A stretch of DNA of 22,344 nt from an uncultured Oscillospiraceae bacterium (GCA_934569195.1 CAKTKB010000012.1:1-22344); one strand, 5' to 3'; shown: positions 1 through 11,191, counted from the first letter of the stretch. Notes: generated from the letters alone by a model not told the origin. Translations and numbers: made by a program.

Positions 1-504
1 GCTCAGCACCGCAATATCCGTCGTACCGCCGCCGATATCCACCACCATGTGTCCATTTGGGCCTTTGATATCCAATCCGGCGCCCATAGCGGCGGCCAGC
101 GGCTCCTCGATCAGATACACACGGCGGGCGCCCGCCTCCAGCGCGGCATTGATGACCGAGCGCTCCTCCACCTCCGTCACGCCGCTGGGGACGCAGATGA
201 CCACGCGGGGCTTGGGGTTCAGGAAGGAACCTTGGACCGCCTTGCGGAAGAGCACCTGCAGCATCCGCACCGTCATTTCGTGATCCGAGATCACGCCGTC
301 CTTCAGCGGGTGCATGGCCACCACATTTCCCGGCGTTCTGCCCAGCATATTCCGAGCTGCCGCGCCCACCTCCAGAATATTGCCGGTATTTTTATCCATT
401 GCAACAACAGAAGGCTCCCGGACAACAATGCCCTTGCCCTCCGCATAAATCAGCACGTTGGCTGTACCCAGGTCCACGCCCAGGTCCCGTGAAAAGAAAT
501 TCAT
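1..504 (-). CDS. mreB: MreB/Mbl-family rod-shape actin (partial, C-terminus beyond left edge)
   Basis: Bacterial actin that forms membrane-associated filaments guiding lateral cell-wall synthesis. Only the first 168 codons are in the window, and the frame stays open through base 1. The ATG at 504 is preceded by AGGTGGAG at a suitable distance. Visible actin-fold signatures are the phosphate-1 loop DLGTAN near residues 10-15 and the phosphate-2 loop [13 protein letters not shown] at residues 156-168, with [12 protein letters not shown] just before it, as in MreB and Mbl. It is the last visible gene of a leftward operon and starts 12 nt after the comF stop. Family assignment is secure; MreB cannot be told from the paralogue Mbl without the rest of the protein. 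Confidence 0.93.
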   Translation of the reverse strand, partial: MNFFSRDLGVDLGTANVLIYAEGKGIVVREPSVVAMDKNTGNILEVGAAARNMLGRTPGNVVAMHPLKDGVISDHEMTVRMLQVLFRKAVQGSFLNPKPRVVICVPSGVTEVEERSVINAALEAGARRVYLIEEPLAAAMGAGLDIKGPNGHMVVDIGGGTTDIAVLS

Positions 505-516
505 ATCGCACTCCAC

Positions 517-1176
517 CTATCGGTTCTTTGAATCATGCCGGGCAGCCGCCACGGCAGCACAGTATACTTCCTTTGCTCCTGCGGTCAGGAGCACGCGGGC
601 ACATTCTCCCGCCGTGGCCCCGGTTGTAAAAAAGTCGTCCAGCAGCAAAATCCGCTTTCCCTGCACAAGCTCCGGCCTGCAAGCGGTATAGACGCCCAGC
701 ACGTTGGCCCGGCGTTCCGCCTCCGACCGAATCGTGGACTGGGTTCGGTTATTCCGGCGCTTGCGCAGCAGACGCACCGGCTGCATCCCAAGCTCCCGTC
801 CCACGGATTTCGCCAGCAGCTCCGCCTGATCGTAGCCTCTGCGAAAGCGGCGGGCGCGGCTCACCGGGACCCAAGTCAGCAAATCCACAGGAAGCGGAAA
901 CTCCTGAGAAATCTTCATGGCCATCATCCGGCCATATGCCCCGGCATAGCTTCTTGCTCCGCCGAATTTGAAACGCAGCAGACTCTGCCGTACCGCACCG
1001 TCATAATACCACACCGCCGTCCATCCCGCAAGATGGGCGGATGCTTTTTTGCCCGGAGGCACGGCCCCGGCATCTGCGCGGCAGGCGTGGCACAGGTCCG
1101 TCTGCTCGGGCGGCAGAATTTTTCGGCACAGTACGCACTTCTCCGGGAACAGCCAGCGCAGCACGGCACGGATCAT
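517..1176 (-). CDS. comF: ComF family protein (phosphoribosyltransferase-like competence protein)
   Basis: 219 residues. ComF proteins act in the cytoplasm; in Bacillus subtilis ComFC is needed for DNA uptake during transformation, but homologues are widespread in organisms not known to be competent. Seen here: an N-terminal zinc-ribbon-like pattern with Cys14, Cys17, Cys29 and Cys32; the family stretch VPVSRARRFRRGYDQAELLA at 103-122; and the PRPP-binding loop ILLLDDFFTTGAT at 176-188. Length is normal for the family. The ATG at 1176 overlaps the recD2 stop by four bases (ATGA), indicating translational coupling. No transported substrate or partner can be inferred from this window, which has no other competence gene. 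Confidence 0.92.
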   Translation of the reverse strand: MIRAVLRWLFPEKCVLCRKILPPEQTDLCHACRADAGAVPPGKKASAHLAGWTAVWYYDGAVRQSLLRFKFGGARSYAGAYGRMMAMKISQEFPLPVDLLTWVPVSRARRFRRGYDQAELLAKSVGRELGMQPVRLLRKRRNNRTQSTIRSEAERRANVLGVYTACRPELVQGKRILLLDDFFTTGATAGECARVLLTAGAKEVYCAAVAAARHDSKNR

Positions 1177-3392
1177 ACCTCCTCCACCTTTCCCTCCAGT
1201 CGAAGCTTCAGTCCCGTATACCGCCGGTTGTGCCGGGCATTGCGGACCATAGCCGCCACCGTCTCCTCTCTGCCCACGATAATCAGCAGCTCCCTGGCCC
1301 GGGTAATGGCCGTATAGAGCACGCTCCGGCTGAGCAAATAGGGCGATCCGCCCCAGGCCGCCAGGATGACGGCGCGATACTCGCTTCCCTGGCTCTTATG
1401 CACCGTAACCGCGTAGGCCGGTTCCAGCTCCCCCAATTGGGTAAAGTCGTACTCCGCCTCGTGGTCGTCAAAAACCACCGTCACGGTTTCCGCCGCGGGA
1501 TCGATTTCCCGGATCACGCCCACGTCTCCGTTAAAAATTCCGGCTCCCACGGCGCTGCCGTCGGTCTTTTTCCACATAATGTCATAGTTGTTCCGGACCT
1601 GCATCACCCGGTCCCCTTCCCGGTAAGTAAAGCTGCCAAAGGCCCGTTCCCGCTTCTCCCGGGACGGCGGGTTCAGCACGCTTTGCAGCAGCGCATTCAG
1701 GCTTCCCGTTCCCGTCTCCCCCTTGCGGGTAGGCGAGAGCACCTGAATCTGCTCCGGAGGAATGCCCATGCGCTTGGGGAGCCGGGAGGCGCACAGCTCC
1801 GCAATCGTCTGGCTCACGGCCTCCTCCGAGCGGCGGCGCAGAAAGAAAAAGTCGTTCTTCACCTCCGCCAGCTGGGGCATTTCCCCCTCGTTGACCTTAT
1901 GTGCATTCATAACAATCAGGCTCTGCCGGGCCTGGCGGAAAATCTCCGTCAGCTCCACAACCGGCAGCATATGACTGCGCAGACAATCCGAAAAAGGCGT
2001 CCCGGGTCCCACCGGCGGAAGCTGATCCGGGTCCCCCACAAGAATCAGCCGTTTCCCCTGGGGAATCGCCCGCAGGAGACTATTCAGCAGGGGGATGTCC
2101 ACCATAGACATTTCATCCACAATCACCGCATCCGCCTTAAGCGGGTTGTCCTCATCCCGGGCAAAGAACATCTGTCCCGTAGCCGGGTCCACCCCCGCCT
2201 CCAGGAGACGGTGTATGGTAGAGGCGTCCTCCCCGGTCACCTCCGTCAGCCGTTTTGCCGCCCGGCCCGTGGGTGCGGCCAGCTGGCAGCGCAGGCCCAT
2301 CTGCCCAAGCAGGGACAAAATACCTTTCAAGATCGTCGTCTTACCGGTTCCCGGTCCTCCGGTAATCAGCAGCAACCCGGATACGGCCGCCTCCCGAAGG
2401 GCCTGCTGCTGTTGGCTTGCATACTCCACGCCGCTCTCCTCTGCGGCCCGCCGCAGCATGGCCTCCAGCTTTCCCGGCTCCGGGAAGCGCTGTCCGGCAA
2501 ACTGGTGCAGACGCATGGCGCAGTAGCGTTCCGCTTCATAAATTTCCGGCAGATAGACCACCGTTATTCCCGCCAGCTTGCCGCGAACCAAGCGCTCGGC
2601 CTCCAGCAGGCGCTCCATGCCCGACTGGACCGCCGGTACCTCCACACTCAGCAGCTGCGCCGTAGCCGCAGCCAGGCGCTCCTCCGGAAGAAAGCAATGT
2701 CCGCCGGAAAGATTGTATTTCATCTCAAAAAGGATGCCTGCCTCTACCCGGCGAAAATCGTCCGCCGCCACGCCCAGCTCCACCGCAAAGCGGTCCACCG
2801 CTCCAAAGGGCGCCTCCAGGCCGTCCTCCATCAGCAGGTACGGGTCGTCGTAAATCAGCTCCGACGCCTGCTCGCCATAGCGCTTGTAGGTCCGCACCGC
2901 CAGATCCGCAGGCAGCTGGTGCAGCGCAAAAAATTCCATCAGCTGGCGCATACCCACACGCAGCTGGAACTCCCGGCCGATGGCTCTGGCCTTTTCCCGG
3001 GATATCCCTCCAATCTCCGCCAGTCTCTCCGGCTCACGCTCCATGATCTGGAGGGTTTCATTGCCGAAATGCTCCACGATCCTCGCAGCCGTTTTGGGTC
3101 CGATTCCCTTGATTGCCCGGCTGGACAGATAGCTGAGAATATCCGCGCTGCTTTCCGGCATGAGACGCTCCAGAAATTCCGCCTCAAATTGCCGCCCATA
3201 GCTGCTGTGGCTGCTCCACTTTCCCGTAACCATGATCCGCTCTCCCACTGCGGGCAGGGGGATCGTCCCCACCACCGTCACGGTTTGGTCCTTTCCGCAG
3301 CGCAGACGCAGGACGGCGTAGCCGTTATCATAATTCTGGTAGACAACGGCGCCGATCACGCCCTGTATGATTTCCATTTCCTGTTGTGCCAA
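1173..3392 (-). CDS. recD2: ATP-dependent RecD2 DNA helicase (RecD-like/TraA family)
   Basis: 739-residue SF1 5'-3' DNA helicase of the RecD2 type, which works without RecBC in DNA repair and replication-fork maintenance. Domain order: OB-like N-terminal segment (about 1-80), helix-hairpin-helix region with SRAIKGIGPKTAARIVEHFG (91-110) and IGGISREKARAIG (127-139), helicase core with Walker A GGPGTGKT (345-352), Walker B DEMS (426-429), motif III GDPDQLPP (453-460), and the C-terminal UvrD-like motifs VTVHKSQGSE (662-671) and YTAITRAR (693-700). All catalytic motifs are intact. The chosen start is TTG at 3392, because AGGGAGAAG lies about 8 nt upstream; the alternative ATG at 3377 has no well-spaced ribosome site. 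It couples to comF by a 4-nt overlap. Confidence 0.95.
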   Translation of the reverse strand: MAQQEMEIIQGVIGAVVYQNYDNGYAVLRLRCGKDQTVTVVGTIPLPAVGERIMVTGKWSSHSSYGRQFEAEFLERLMPESSADILSYLSSRAIKGIGPKTAARIVEHFGNETLQIMEREPERLAEIGGISREKARAIGREFQLRVGMRQLMEFFALHQLPADLAVRTYKRYGEQASELIYDDPYLLMEDGLEAPFGAVDRFAVELGVAADDFRRVEAGILFEMKYNLSGGHCFLPEERLAAATAQLLSVEVPAVQSGMERLLEAERLVRGKLAGITVVYLPEIYEAERYCAMRLHQFAGQRFPEPGKLEAMLRRAAEESGVEYASQQQQALREAAVSGLLLITGGPGTGKTTILKGILSLLGQMGLRCQLAAPTGRAAKRLTEVTGEDASTIHRLLEAGVDPATGQMFFARDEDNPLKADAVIVDEMSMVDIPLLNSLLRAIPQGKRLILVGDPDQLPPVGPGTPFSDCLRSHMLPVVELTEIFRQARQSLIVMNAHKVNEGEMPQLAEVKNDFFFLRRRSEEAVSQTIAELCASRLPKRMGIPPEQIQVLSPTRKGETGTGSLNALLQSVLNPPSREKRERAFGSFTYREGDRVMQVRNNYDIMWKKTDGSAVGAGIFNGDVGVIREIDPAAETVTVVFDDHEAEYDFTQLGELEPAYAVTVHKSQGSEYRAVILAAWGGSPYLLSRSVLYTAITRARELLIIVGREETVAAMVRNARHNRRYTGLKLRLEGKVEEV

Positions 3393-3407
3393 TTTTACTC
3401 TTCTCCC

Positions 3408-3677
3408 TTACCGTTCAGGCTCCTCCCGGGAAGGCCGGTGTATCTCCAGATGCGGCTCCGGCGGGTCGGCATACATCACAAATATCCGGCACCGGAGCAG
3501 CCCCATCTTTTGCAGCCACGAAAAACGCCTTTCCGTACCTTGATCCCCTTCTGCGGGCAAAATCAGGCAGATTGTCCTCCGGCTGCCCCCGGGCAGCACG
3601 AGCCCAATCCCCGTCAGCACCATACACACCGCGCCAAACGCCGCCAGTGCTCCCATCAAGACCCAATACCACGTCAT
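3408..3677 (-). CDS. Small single-pass or two-pass membrane protein, unknown function
   Basis: 89 residues from the ATG at 3677, which has GGGGGGA about 6 nt upstream. A hydrophobic stretch spans residues 2-30 (MTWYWVLMGALAAFGAVCMV and on to GLVLPGG), followed by a basic and polar soluble tail ending EEPER. The tail includes ICLILPAEGDQ and a WLQKMGLLRCRIFVMYAD segment that could be a small folded domain. The reading frame extends upstream to a TTG at 3737 (109 residues), but that start has a poorer context. It ends 15 nt before recD2 on the same strand, so it is probably the first gene of the recD2-comF-mreB operon. I do not recognise the family. Confidence 0.6.
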   Translation of the reverse strand: MTWYWVLMGALAAFGAVCMVLTGIGLVLPGGSRRTICLILPAEGDQGTERRFSWLQKMGLLRCRIFVMYADPPEPHLEIHRPSREEPER

Positions 3678-3737
3678 CGCAGATCCCCCCGTGAACAGCT
3701 TATGCACAGCGTTCGCCGCAGGTTCCTCCAGGACCAA

Positions 3738-3882
3738 TCTTTTTACATTAGTTTACTATATTCGCAGAAAAATGAAAAGCCCCCTTTCCAATGTTTTCGG
3801 CTTTTTGTGGGAAATATAGACAGGAAGGAAAAACTGTCTACCCGATAAGGCAGATTTCATAGGAATTGTTCACAAATTTTTC
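3738..3882. other. Divergent intergenic region with inverted repeat
   Basis: AT-rich spacer between the leftward recD2 operon and the rightward atp operon. It contains a perfect 7-bp inverted repeat, TAGACAG at 3817-3823 and CTGTCTA at 3834-3840, with a 10-nt centre, and an AAAAGCC/GGCTTTT pair further left. The leftward operon must have its promoter here or just downstream, but I found only a weak candidate on the minus strand (TTTTCA, 17 nt, TAAACT) and do not call it. Confidence 0.4.
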
Positions 3883-3911
3883 TTGAATCTCCGGGGGCTA
3901 TGCGCTATAAT
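3883..3911 (+). promoter_or_regulatory. Sigma-A promoter of the atp operon
   Basis: TTGAAT at 3883-3888, a 17-nt spacer, and a perfect TATAAT at 3906-3911. It lies 28 nt upstream of the atpZ start, leaving a leader of about 20 nt that carries the ribosome site GGGAGGG. Confidence 0.85.
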
Positions 3912-3939
3912 GTAACAAGATTGTGAACGGGAGGGAAAT

Positions 3940-4197
3940 ATGAAAAACATCAGCTTGCTTGTATGGCTGACCCAGCTCGGTTTTTCCGTTGCCTTTCCCC
4001 TGGCAGGCTTTGTCCTGTTGGCCGTCTGGCTGCGCGGCCGGTTTCACCTGGGCGTCTGGATCATAATCGTCGGCGTCGTGCTGGGGCTGGTGTGCGCCAT
4101 AGACGGACTGCGCACCAGTCTGAAGGCTATGGACCGTCTGGCCCGCGGGAAGCCCTCCAAGGACCCGCCCCCCGTCAGCTTTAACGACCACGATTGA
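3940..4197 (+). CDS. atpZ: AtpZ/AtpI-family membrane protein of the ATP synthase operon
   Basis: 85 residues with two transmembrane segments (about 6-30 and 38-58) joined by a short basic loop, then a polar tail. This is the size, topology and operon position of the small AtpZ (ATPase gene 1) proteins, which are thought to help assembly or Mg2+ handling of the F1Fo complex; the exact role is not settled. The ATG at 3940 follows GGGAGGG at 6 nt. It is the promoter-proximal gene of the ten-gene atp operon and ends 14 nt before the next gene's start. Confidence 0.8.
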   Translation: MKNISLLVWLTQLGFSVAFPLAGFVLLAVWLRGRFHLGVWIIIVGVVLGLVCAIDGLRTSLKAMDRLARGKPSKDPPPVSFNDHD

Positions 4198-4211
4198 TTA
4201 CGGAGGTGACT

Positions 4212-4616
4212 ATGGACACGCGCAAGTATATCCTGCGCCAGACCGGCTGGATTGCCCTGGGTCAGGCGCTGTGCATCGCCGTCATGTTCGGGATTTTTTT
4301 CCTGCTCCATGCCTTTGACCGCACCGTGCTTCTGGGCGGCATTCTGGGCGGCGTGATGGCAATTGCCAACTTCTTCTTCATGGCCGTAGGCGCCGGAATT
4401 GCCGCCGACAAGGCGGAGCAGCAAAACGTCAAGGGCGGCAAGGCTGCGATTCAGATCTCCTTTTTGATTCGTTACGCCGTTTTGTTTTTGATCCTGTTTG
4501 CCGGCGCCAAGAGCGGCTTCTGCAATCCGATTGCCTTGGTCGTCCCGCTGATTTTTACCCGCCCCATCCTCACCGTTGGGGAATTCTTCCGAAAGTCTGG
4601 TGACAGCAAATCATGA
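4212..4616 (+). CDS. atpI: ATP synthase subunit I (AtpI-like assembly factor)
   Basis: 134 residues with four predicted transmembrane segments, matching the AtpI/subunit-I family that assists assembly of the c ring and precedes atpB in many bacteria. The ATG at 4212 has GGAGG five bases upstream. An in-frame ATG at 4194 overlaps the end of atpZ but has no comparable ribosome site, so the downstream start is preferred. The final hydrophobic segment contains IALVVPLIFTRPILTVGEF. The stop overlaps the atpB start (ATGA at 4613-4616). The family is weakly conserved, so the call rests on topology and position. Confidence 0.8.
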   Translation: MDTRKYILRQTGWIALGQALCIAVMFGIFFLLHAFDRTVLLGGILGGVMAIANFFFMAVGAGIAADKAEQQNVKGGKAAIQISFLIRYAVLFLILFAGAKSGFCNPIALVVPLIFTRPILTVGEFFRKSGDSKS

Positions 4617-5509
4617 ATGTGAACGTTACAGGTCCCTATATTTATTTTACCATCCCCATTCTGGGCGGCATCCGGGTGACCCAGACGGCCCTTTCTCTGC
4701 TGCTGGTTTCGCTCCTGGTGGGGATCGCCGGTGTGATGCTGGGCAGAAACCTGCAAAAGAGACCCGGTAAGCTCCAGGTCCTGACGGAAAAGGGTGTGCT
4801 CATGCTGCACAACATGGTCAAGGACACCATGGGGGAGCACAACGCCAACTGGACTCCTTATATCGGCACGATTTTCCTATCCTCTCTGTGCGGCTCCTAT
4901 ATCGGTCTGACCGGCTTCCTGCGCTCCTCAACTGCGGACCTGAGCGTTCCGCTGACCTGGGGCGTTATGACCAGCGTCATCATCTGGTACCAGAGCATCA
5001 AGCGCAACGGCTTCCTGGGCTGGCTGAAGGGCTTTACCGAGCCTGTCGTCGTTATGACGCCCATGAATATCATCTCCGAAATCGCTCAGCCTATCTCTAT
5101 GGCCTTCCGTCACTTCGGCAACGTAGCGGGCGGCGGCGTCATTACCAGCATTCTCTACACCGCCCTGGGCATGGCCTCCGCCATGATTCTCAACCTGATT
5201 GCCTCCAGCGGCATTGCCGTGGCAATTGCGGTCCTGGCGGTGGGTGCCGTCCTGCTGCTGTGGGGCATCCGGGCAAAGAAAACCGGCCGCAAAATTTTCG
5301 GCGCCGTTTTCGCAGTCTTGGGCCTGTTCGGCCTACTTCAGGCCGCCGGCATTCTCTCCGGCGTACCGGTTCTGGAATTCGGCATTCCCGCCGTCCTGTC
5401 CGTGTACTTTGATCTGTTCTCCGGCTTTGTGCAGGCCTTTGTGTTCAGCCTGCTGAGCATGGTCTACATTGCCGGTGCCTGCCCTCCCCCGGAGGAAGCT
5501 GCGGCATAA
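4613..5509 (+). CDS. atpB: F1Fo ATP synthase subunit a, with apparent extra transmembrane hairpin
   Basis: 298-residue stator subunit that forms the ion half-channels beside the c ring. The essential arginine is Arg166 in AFRHFGNVAGG (aArg210 in E. coli). The C-terminal helix FDLFSGFVQAFVFSLLSMVY contains Asp267 and Gln274, which align with E. coli His245 and Gln252; Gly175 replaces E. coli Glu219, the known swap of the acidic position between the two helices. Between Arg166 and Gln274 there are 107 residues, where E. coli has 41. The surplus includes two strongly hydrophobic stretches (about 199-219 and 228-247) around a basic turn RAKKTGRK. Start is coupled to atpI. Identity is certain; the insertion is discussed as a finding. 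Confidence 0.95.
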   Translation: MNVNVTGPYIYFTIPILGGIRVTQTALSLLLVSLLVGIAGVMLGRNLQKRPGKLQVLTEKGVLMLHNMVKDTMGEHNANWTPYIGTIFLSSLCGSYIGLTGFLRSSTADLSVPLTWGVMTSVIIWYQSIKRNGFLGWLKGFTEPVVVMTPMNIISEIAQPISMAFRHFGNVAGGGVITSILYTALGMASAMILNLIASSGIAVAIAVLAVGAVLLLWGIRAKKTGRKIFGAVFAVLGLFGLLQAAGILSGVPVLEFGIPAVLSVYFDLFSGFVQAFVFSLLSMVYIAGACPPPEEAAA

Positions 5510-5578
5510 AGGCCGCCTCAATTCCCTGTCAACCCAAAAATATTTATACAACACAACTTATTTAGGAGGAACAACATT
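5510..5578 (+). promoter_or_regulatory. AT-rich translation leader of atpE
   Basis: 69-nt gap, the largest inside the atp operon. Its second half (about 5533-5578) is A/T-rich and lacks obvious pairing, ending in AGGAGG placed 8 nt before the ATG. In a GC-rich setting this looks like an unstructured high-efficiency initiation region, which suits the need for many c subunits per complex. A comparable translational enhancer is known before E. coli atpE. Confidence 0.5.
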
Positions 5579-5821
5579 ATGGATCACGCGATTATTAAGG
5601 CTGCCTGCGCTATCGGCGCCGGACTGTGCATGGGTATCGGAGCTATCGGCCCGGCCGTGGGCGAAGGCAACGCCGTCGGCAAGGCTCTGGAGGGCATGGC
5701 CCGTCAGCCCGAATCCGCCAGCACCCTGCGGACCAACATGATTCTGGGCTGCGCTATCACCGAGACCACCGGTATCTACTCTCTGCTGATTTCCTTCCTG
5801 ATCCTGTTCGCCGTGAACTAA
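5579..5821 (+). CDS. atpE: F1Fo ATP synthase subunit c, two-carboxylate Na+-type signature
   Basis: 80-residue hairpin proteolipid; many copies form the rotor ring. Two membrane helices flank the polar loop GMARQPESAS (39-48). The ion-binding carboxylate is Glu62 in ITETTGIYS, where the hydroxyl residues Thr63 and Thr64 follow, as in Na+-binding rings (ESTGIYS in Ilyobacter). Helix 1 has GPAVGEG at 24-30, with Glu29 at the place where Ilyobacter has Gln32. Two carboxylates with a neighbouring hydroxyl match the two-carboxylate Na+ motif described for Fusobacterium nucleatum. The start ATG at 5579 has a strong AGGAGG site. Ion choice is inferred from residues, not shown. Confidence 0.96.
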   Translation: MDHAIIKAACAIGAGLCMGIGAIGPAVGEGNAVGKALEGMARQPESASTLRTNMILGCAITETTGIYSLLISFLILFAVN

Positions 5822-5860
5822 GCCCCTTTCCCGATTCCAGACGAAAGGAGCGATCGTAAA

Positions 5861-6364
5861 ATGGGATTTGAAGAACTGCTGGGCGTAAATCCCTGGACTG
5901 CCCTGTTCACACTGGCCAATACCGTCGCGCTGTTTCTGGTGCTGAAAAAGTTCCTGTTCAAACCCGTCCTGAAAATGATTGAGGACCGGCAGCAGGAAAT
6001 TGACGGTATGTACACCCAGGCCGGGCAGGCTCAGGCAAACGCGCAGGCTATGGAGACCGAGTACCGCCAGAAGCTCTCCGACGCACAGGCGACCGGAGAG
6101 CGGATCGTCAAGGAGGCCGTGGCCCGTGGGCAGAGCCGTGAGGAGGATATCCTCCGCCAGGCCGCTCAGGAAGCCGACGCATTGCGCGACAAGGCCGCCG
6201 CAGACATTGCGCGGGAAAAGTCCAAGGCCGTCAACGATGCGAAAAACGAGATTTCCGATCTGGCTCTGTCCATCGCCGCAAAGGTTGTGGGGCATGAGCT
6301 GAAGGCGGACGACCAGAAGGCGCTGATAGACGGCTTCATTGATGAATTGGGTGGTAAGGCATGA
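5861..6364 (+). CDS. atpF: F1Fo ATP synthase subunit b
   Basis: 167-residue peripheral-stalk subunit. One N-terminal membrane helix (about 13-32, FTLANTVALFLVLKKFLFKP) is followed by a long charged, alanine-rich coiled coil with a right-handed heptad-like pattern to about residue 150, and an end that binds the delta subunit. Length is standard. The ATG at 5861 follows GAAAGGAG at 9 nt. Only one b gene is present, so the stalk is a b homodimer. Its stop overlaps the atpH start by four bases (ATGA). Confidence 0.96.
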   Translation: MGFEELLGVNPWTALFTLANTVALFLVLKKFLFKPVLKMIEDRQQEIDGMYTQAGQAQANAQAMETEYRQKLSDAQATGERIVKEAVARGQSREEDILRQAAQEADALRDKAAADIAREKSKAVNDAKNEISDLALSIAAKVVGHELKADDQKALIDGFIDELGGKA

Positions 6365-6900
6365 CCCAGACTGGACATGTATACGGCGAGGCGCTTTACG
6401 GTCTCGCGCAGGAATCCGGCATGGAGCAGGAAATCGGGGCGGAATTGTCCGTTCTGGATCGCTGCCTTCACGAAGAGAGCGACTTTATCCGTCTCCTGTC
6501 CACGCCGAACCTGTCAAAGCAGGAGCGCTGCCGCATTGTCGATGTGTGCTTCCGCGGGAAGCTTCAGCCATACACGCTGAATTTCCTGAAGCTGCTCACC
6601 GAGCACGGCTACATGCACAGCTTTTCCGACTGCTGCGCGGCATACCGGGCGCTGTACAACCGCGACCACGGTATTCTGCCGGTCTGCGCGGTGACGGCCG
6701 TCCCGCTGACCCAGGCGCAGTCACAGCGCCTCTCCGAGAAGCTGGCCTCTATTACCGGCAAAACCATTGAACTTTCCAACCGGGTTGATCCGGCGTGTAT
6801 GGGCGGTGTCCGCCTGAATTACGACGGCAAGCAGCTTGACGACACCGTAATGCACCGCTTGGATGCCATCGGCAGCCTGCTGCGCAGCACCGTACTCTGA
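6361..6900 (+). CDS. atpH: F1Fo ATP synthase subunit delta
   Basis: 179-residue F1 subunit (OSCP homologue) that ties the top of the alpha3beta3 head to the b dimer. The helical N-terminal domain opens with [13 protein letters not shown], and the C-terminal domain has the typical strand-rich segment [20 protein letters not shown] followed by [20 protein letters not shown] and [16 protein letters not shown] at the end. Start is coupled to atpF by a 4-nt overlap. Size and motifs are normal and nothing appears altered. Confidence 0.95.
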   Translation: MTQTGHVYGEALYGLAQESGMEQEIGAELSVLDRCLHEESDFIRLLSTPNLSKQERCRIVDVCFRGKLQPYTLNFLKLLTEHGYMHSFSDCCAAYRALYNRDHGILPVCAVTAVPLTQAQSQRLSEKLASITGKTIELSNRVDPACMGGVRLNYDGKQLDDTVMHRLDAIGSLLRSTVL

Positions 6901-6919
6901 TTTAGAAAGCAGGGACAGC

Positions 6920-8434
<1,515 letters not shown>

Positions 8435-8449
8435 GGAAGGAGGCCAAGC

Positions 8450-9298
8450 ATGGCTGGCGTTTCCACCAAGGATATCAAGAACCGCATCCGAAGCATGGAG
8501 AGCACCAAGCAAATCACCAAAGCCATGGAGATGGTTGCGGCCTCCAAGCTCCGAAAAGCCCAGGCCCGGGTCCTCAATTCCCGGCCATACTTTGAAATAC
8601 TTTATCGCACCATTTCGGATATTGCGGATGGAAGCCGGGATTTTTCCTCTCCCTACCTGACGGCCCGACCGGTGAAGAAGGTAGCCTGCATTGTCATCGC
8701 AGGCGACCGGGGCCTTGCCGGCGGCTACAACAGCAATGTGCTGAAGCTGGCCTGGTCCGAGCTGGAGGGAAAGGACGCCCTGGTTCTGCCGATCGGCAGA
8801 AAGGCTGTAGACTTTTTCCGCACCCGGGGCGTTCCTCTGCTGACCGAAAGCTACGCCGACGCGGAGGATGTATCCATCGGCGACTGCTTCTCCATCGCCA
8901 AACAGCTCTGCCGTGCCTATCTGGCCGGAGAATTTGACGAAATTCACGTTGCATACACGAATTTTGTCTCCGTGCTGACACAGACACCGGCGACACTGCG
9001 CCTGCTTCCTCTGCTGCACCAGCAGACGGGCAGTGCCGGTCGCCACAGCGATGTGATCTATGAGCCCAACAGCACGGAGGTTTTTGAGGCAATCGTGCCG
9101 GAGTATCTGGGCGGCATTCTCTACGGCGCCATCTGCGAAAGTCAGGCGGCCGAGCAGGCTGCCCGCCGCACGGCCATGGATGCCGCTACGCAGAACGCCG
9201 ACGATATGATCGCCGATCTCAGTCTGAAATACAACCAAGCCAGACAGGCTTCCATTACCCAGGAAATCACCGAAATCGTTGCAGGCTCCCAAGCCTGA
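8450..9298 (+). CDS. atpG: F1Fo ATP synthase subunit gamma
   Basis: 282-residue central-shaft subunit. The N-terminal helix IKNRIRSMESTKQITKAMEM (10-29) and the C-terminal helix with MDAATQNADDMIADLSLKYN and ARQASITQEITEIVAG form the coiled coil that rotates inside the alpha3beta3 head; both are strongly conserved hallmarks. The middle Rossmann-like domain contains GDRGLAGGYNSNV. The ATG at 8450 has AGGAAGGAGG about 6 nt upstream. Length is standard. It lies between atpA and atpD as expected. Confidence 0.97.
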   Translation: MAGVSTKDIKNRIRSMESTKQITKAMEMVAASKLRKAQARVLNSRPYFEILYRTISDIADGSRDFSSPYLTARPVKKVACIVIAGDRGLAGGYNSNVLKLAWSELEGKDALVLPIGRKAVDFFRTRGVPLLTESYADAEDVSIGDCFSIAKQLCRAYLAGEFDEIHVAYTNFVSVLTQTPATLRLLPLLHQQTGSAGRHSDVIYEPNSTEVFEAIVPEYLGGILYGAICESQAAEQAARRTAMDAATQNADDMIADLSLKYNQARQASITQEITEIVAGSQA

Positions 9299-11127
<1,829 letters not shown>

Positions 11128-11136
11128 TCCATTTTT

Positions 11137-11171
11137 GCCGGGTCCTGTCCACGCAGGGCCCGGCGTTTTTT
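11137..11171 (+). terminator. Intrinsic terminator of the atp operon
   Basis: An 11-bp stem (GCCGGGTCCTG at 11137-11147 with CAGGGCCCGGC at 11154-11164, one G-U pair), a 6-nt loop, then six T at 11166-11171. Confidence 0.93.
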
Positions 11172-11191
11172 AGAAATATCCCCTTTCCCTC

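Noticed and set aside
3740..3800. Promoter for the leftward recD2 operon
   Set aside because: The best pair on the minus strand (TTTTCA, 17 nt, TAAACT) matches consensus poorly; not called.
1041..3848. A very long open frame on the plus strand (over 900 codons)
   Set aside because: It is antisense to recD2, which has all helicase motifs; the antisense protein is rich in Arg, His, Leu and Pro with no domain and arises from GC-rich codon use.
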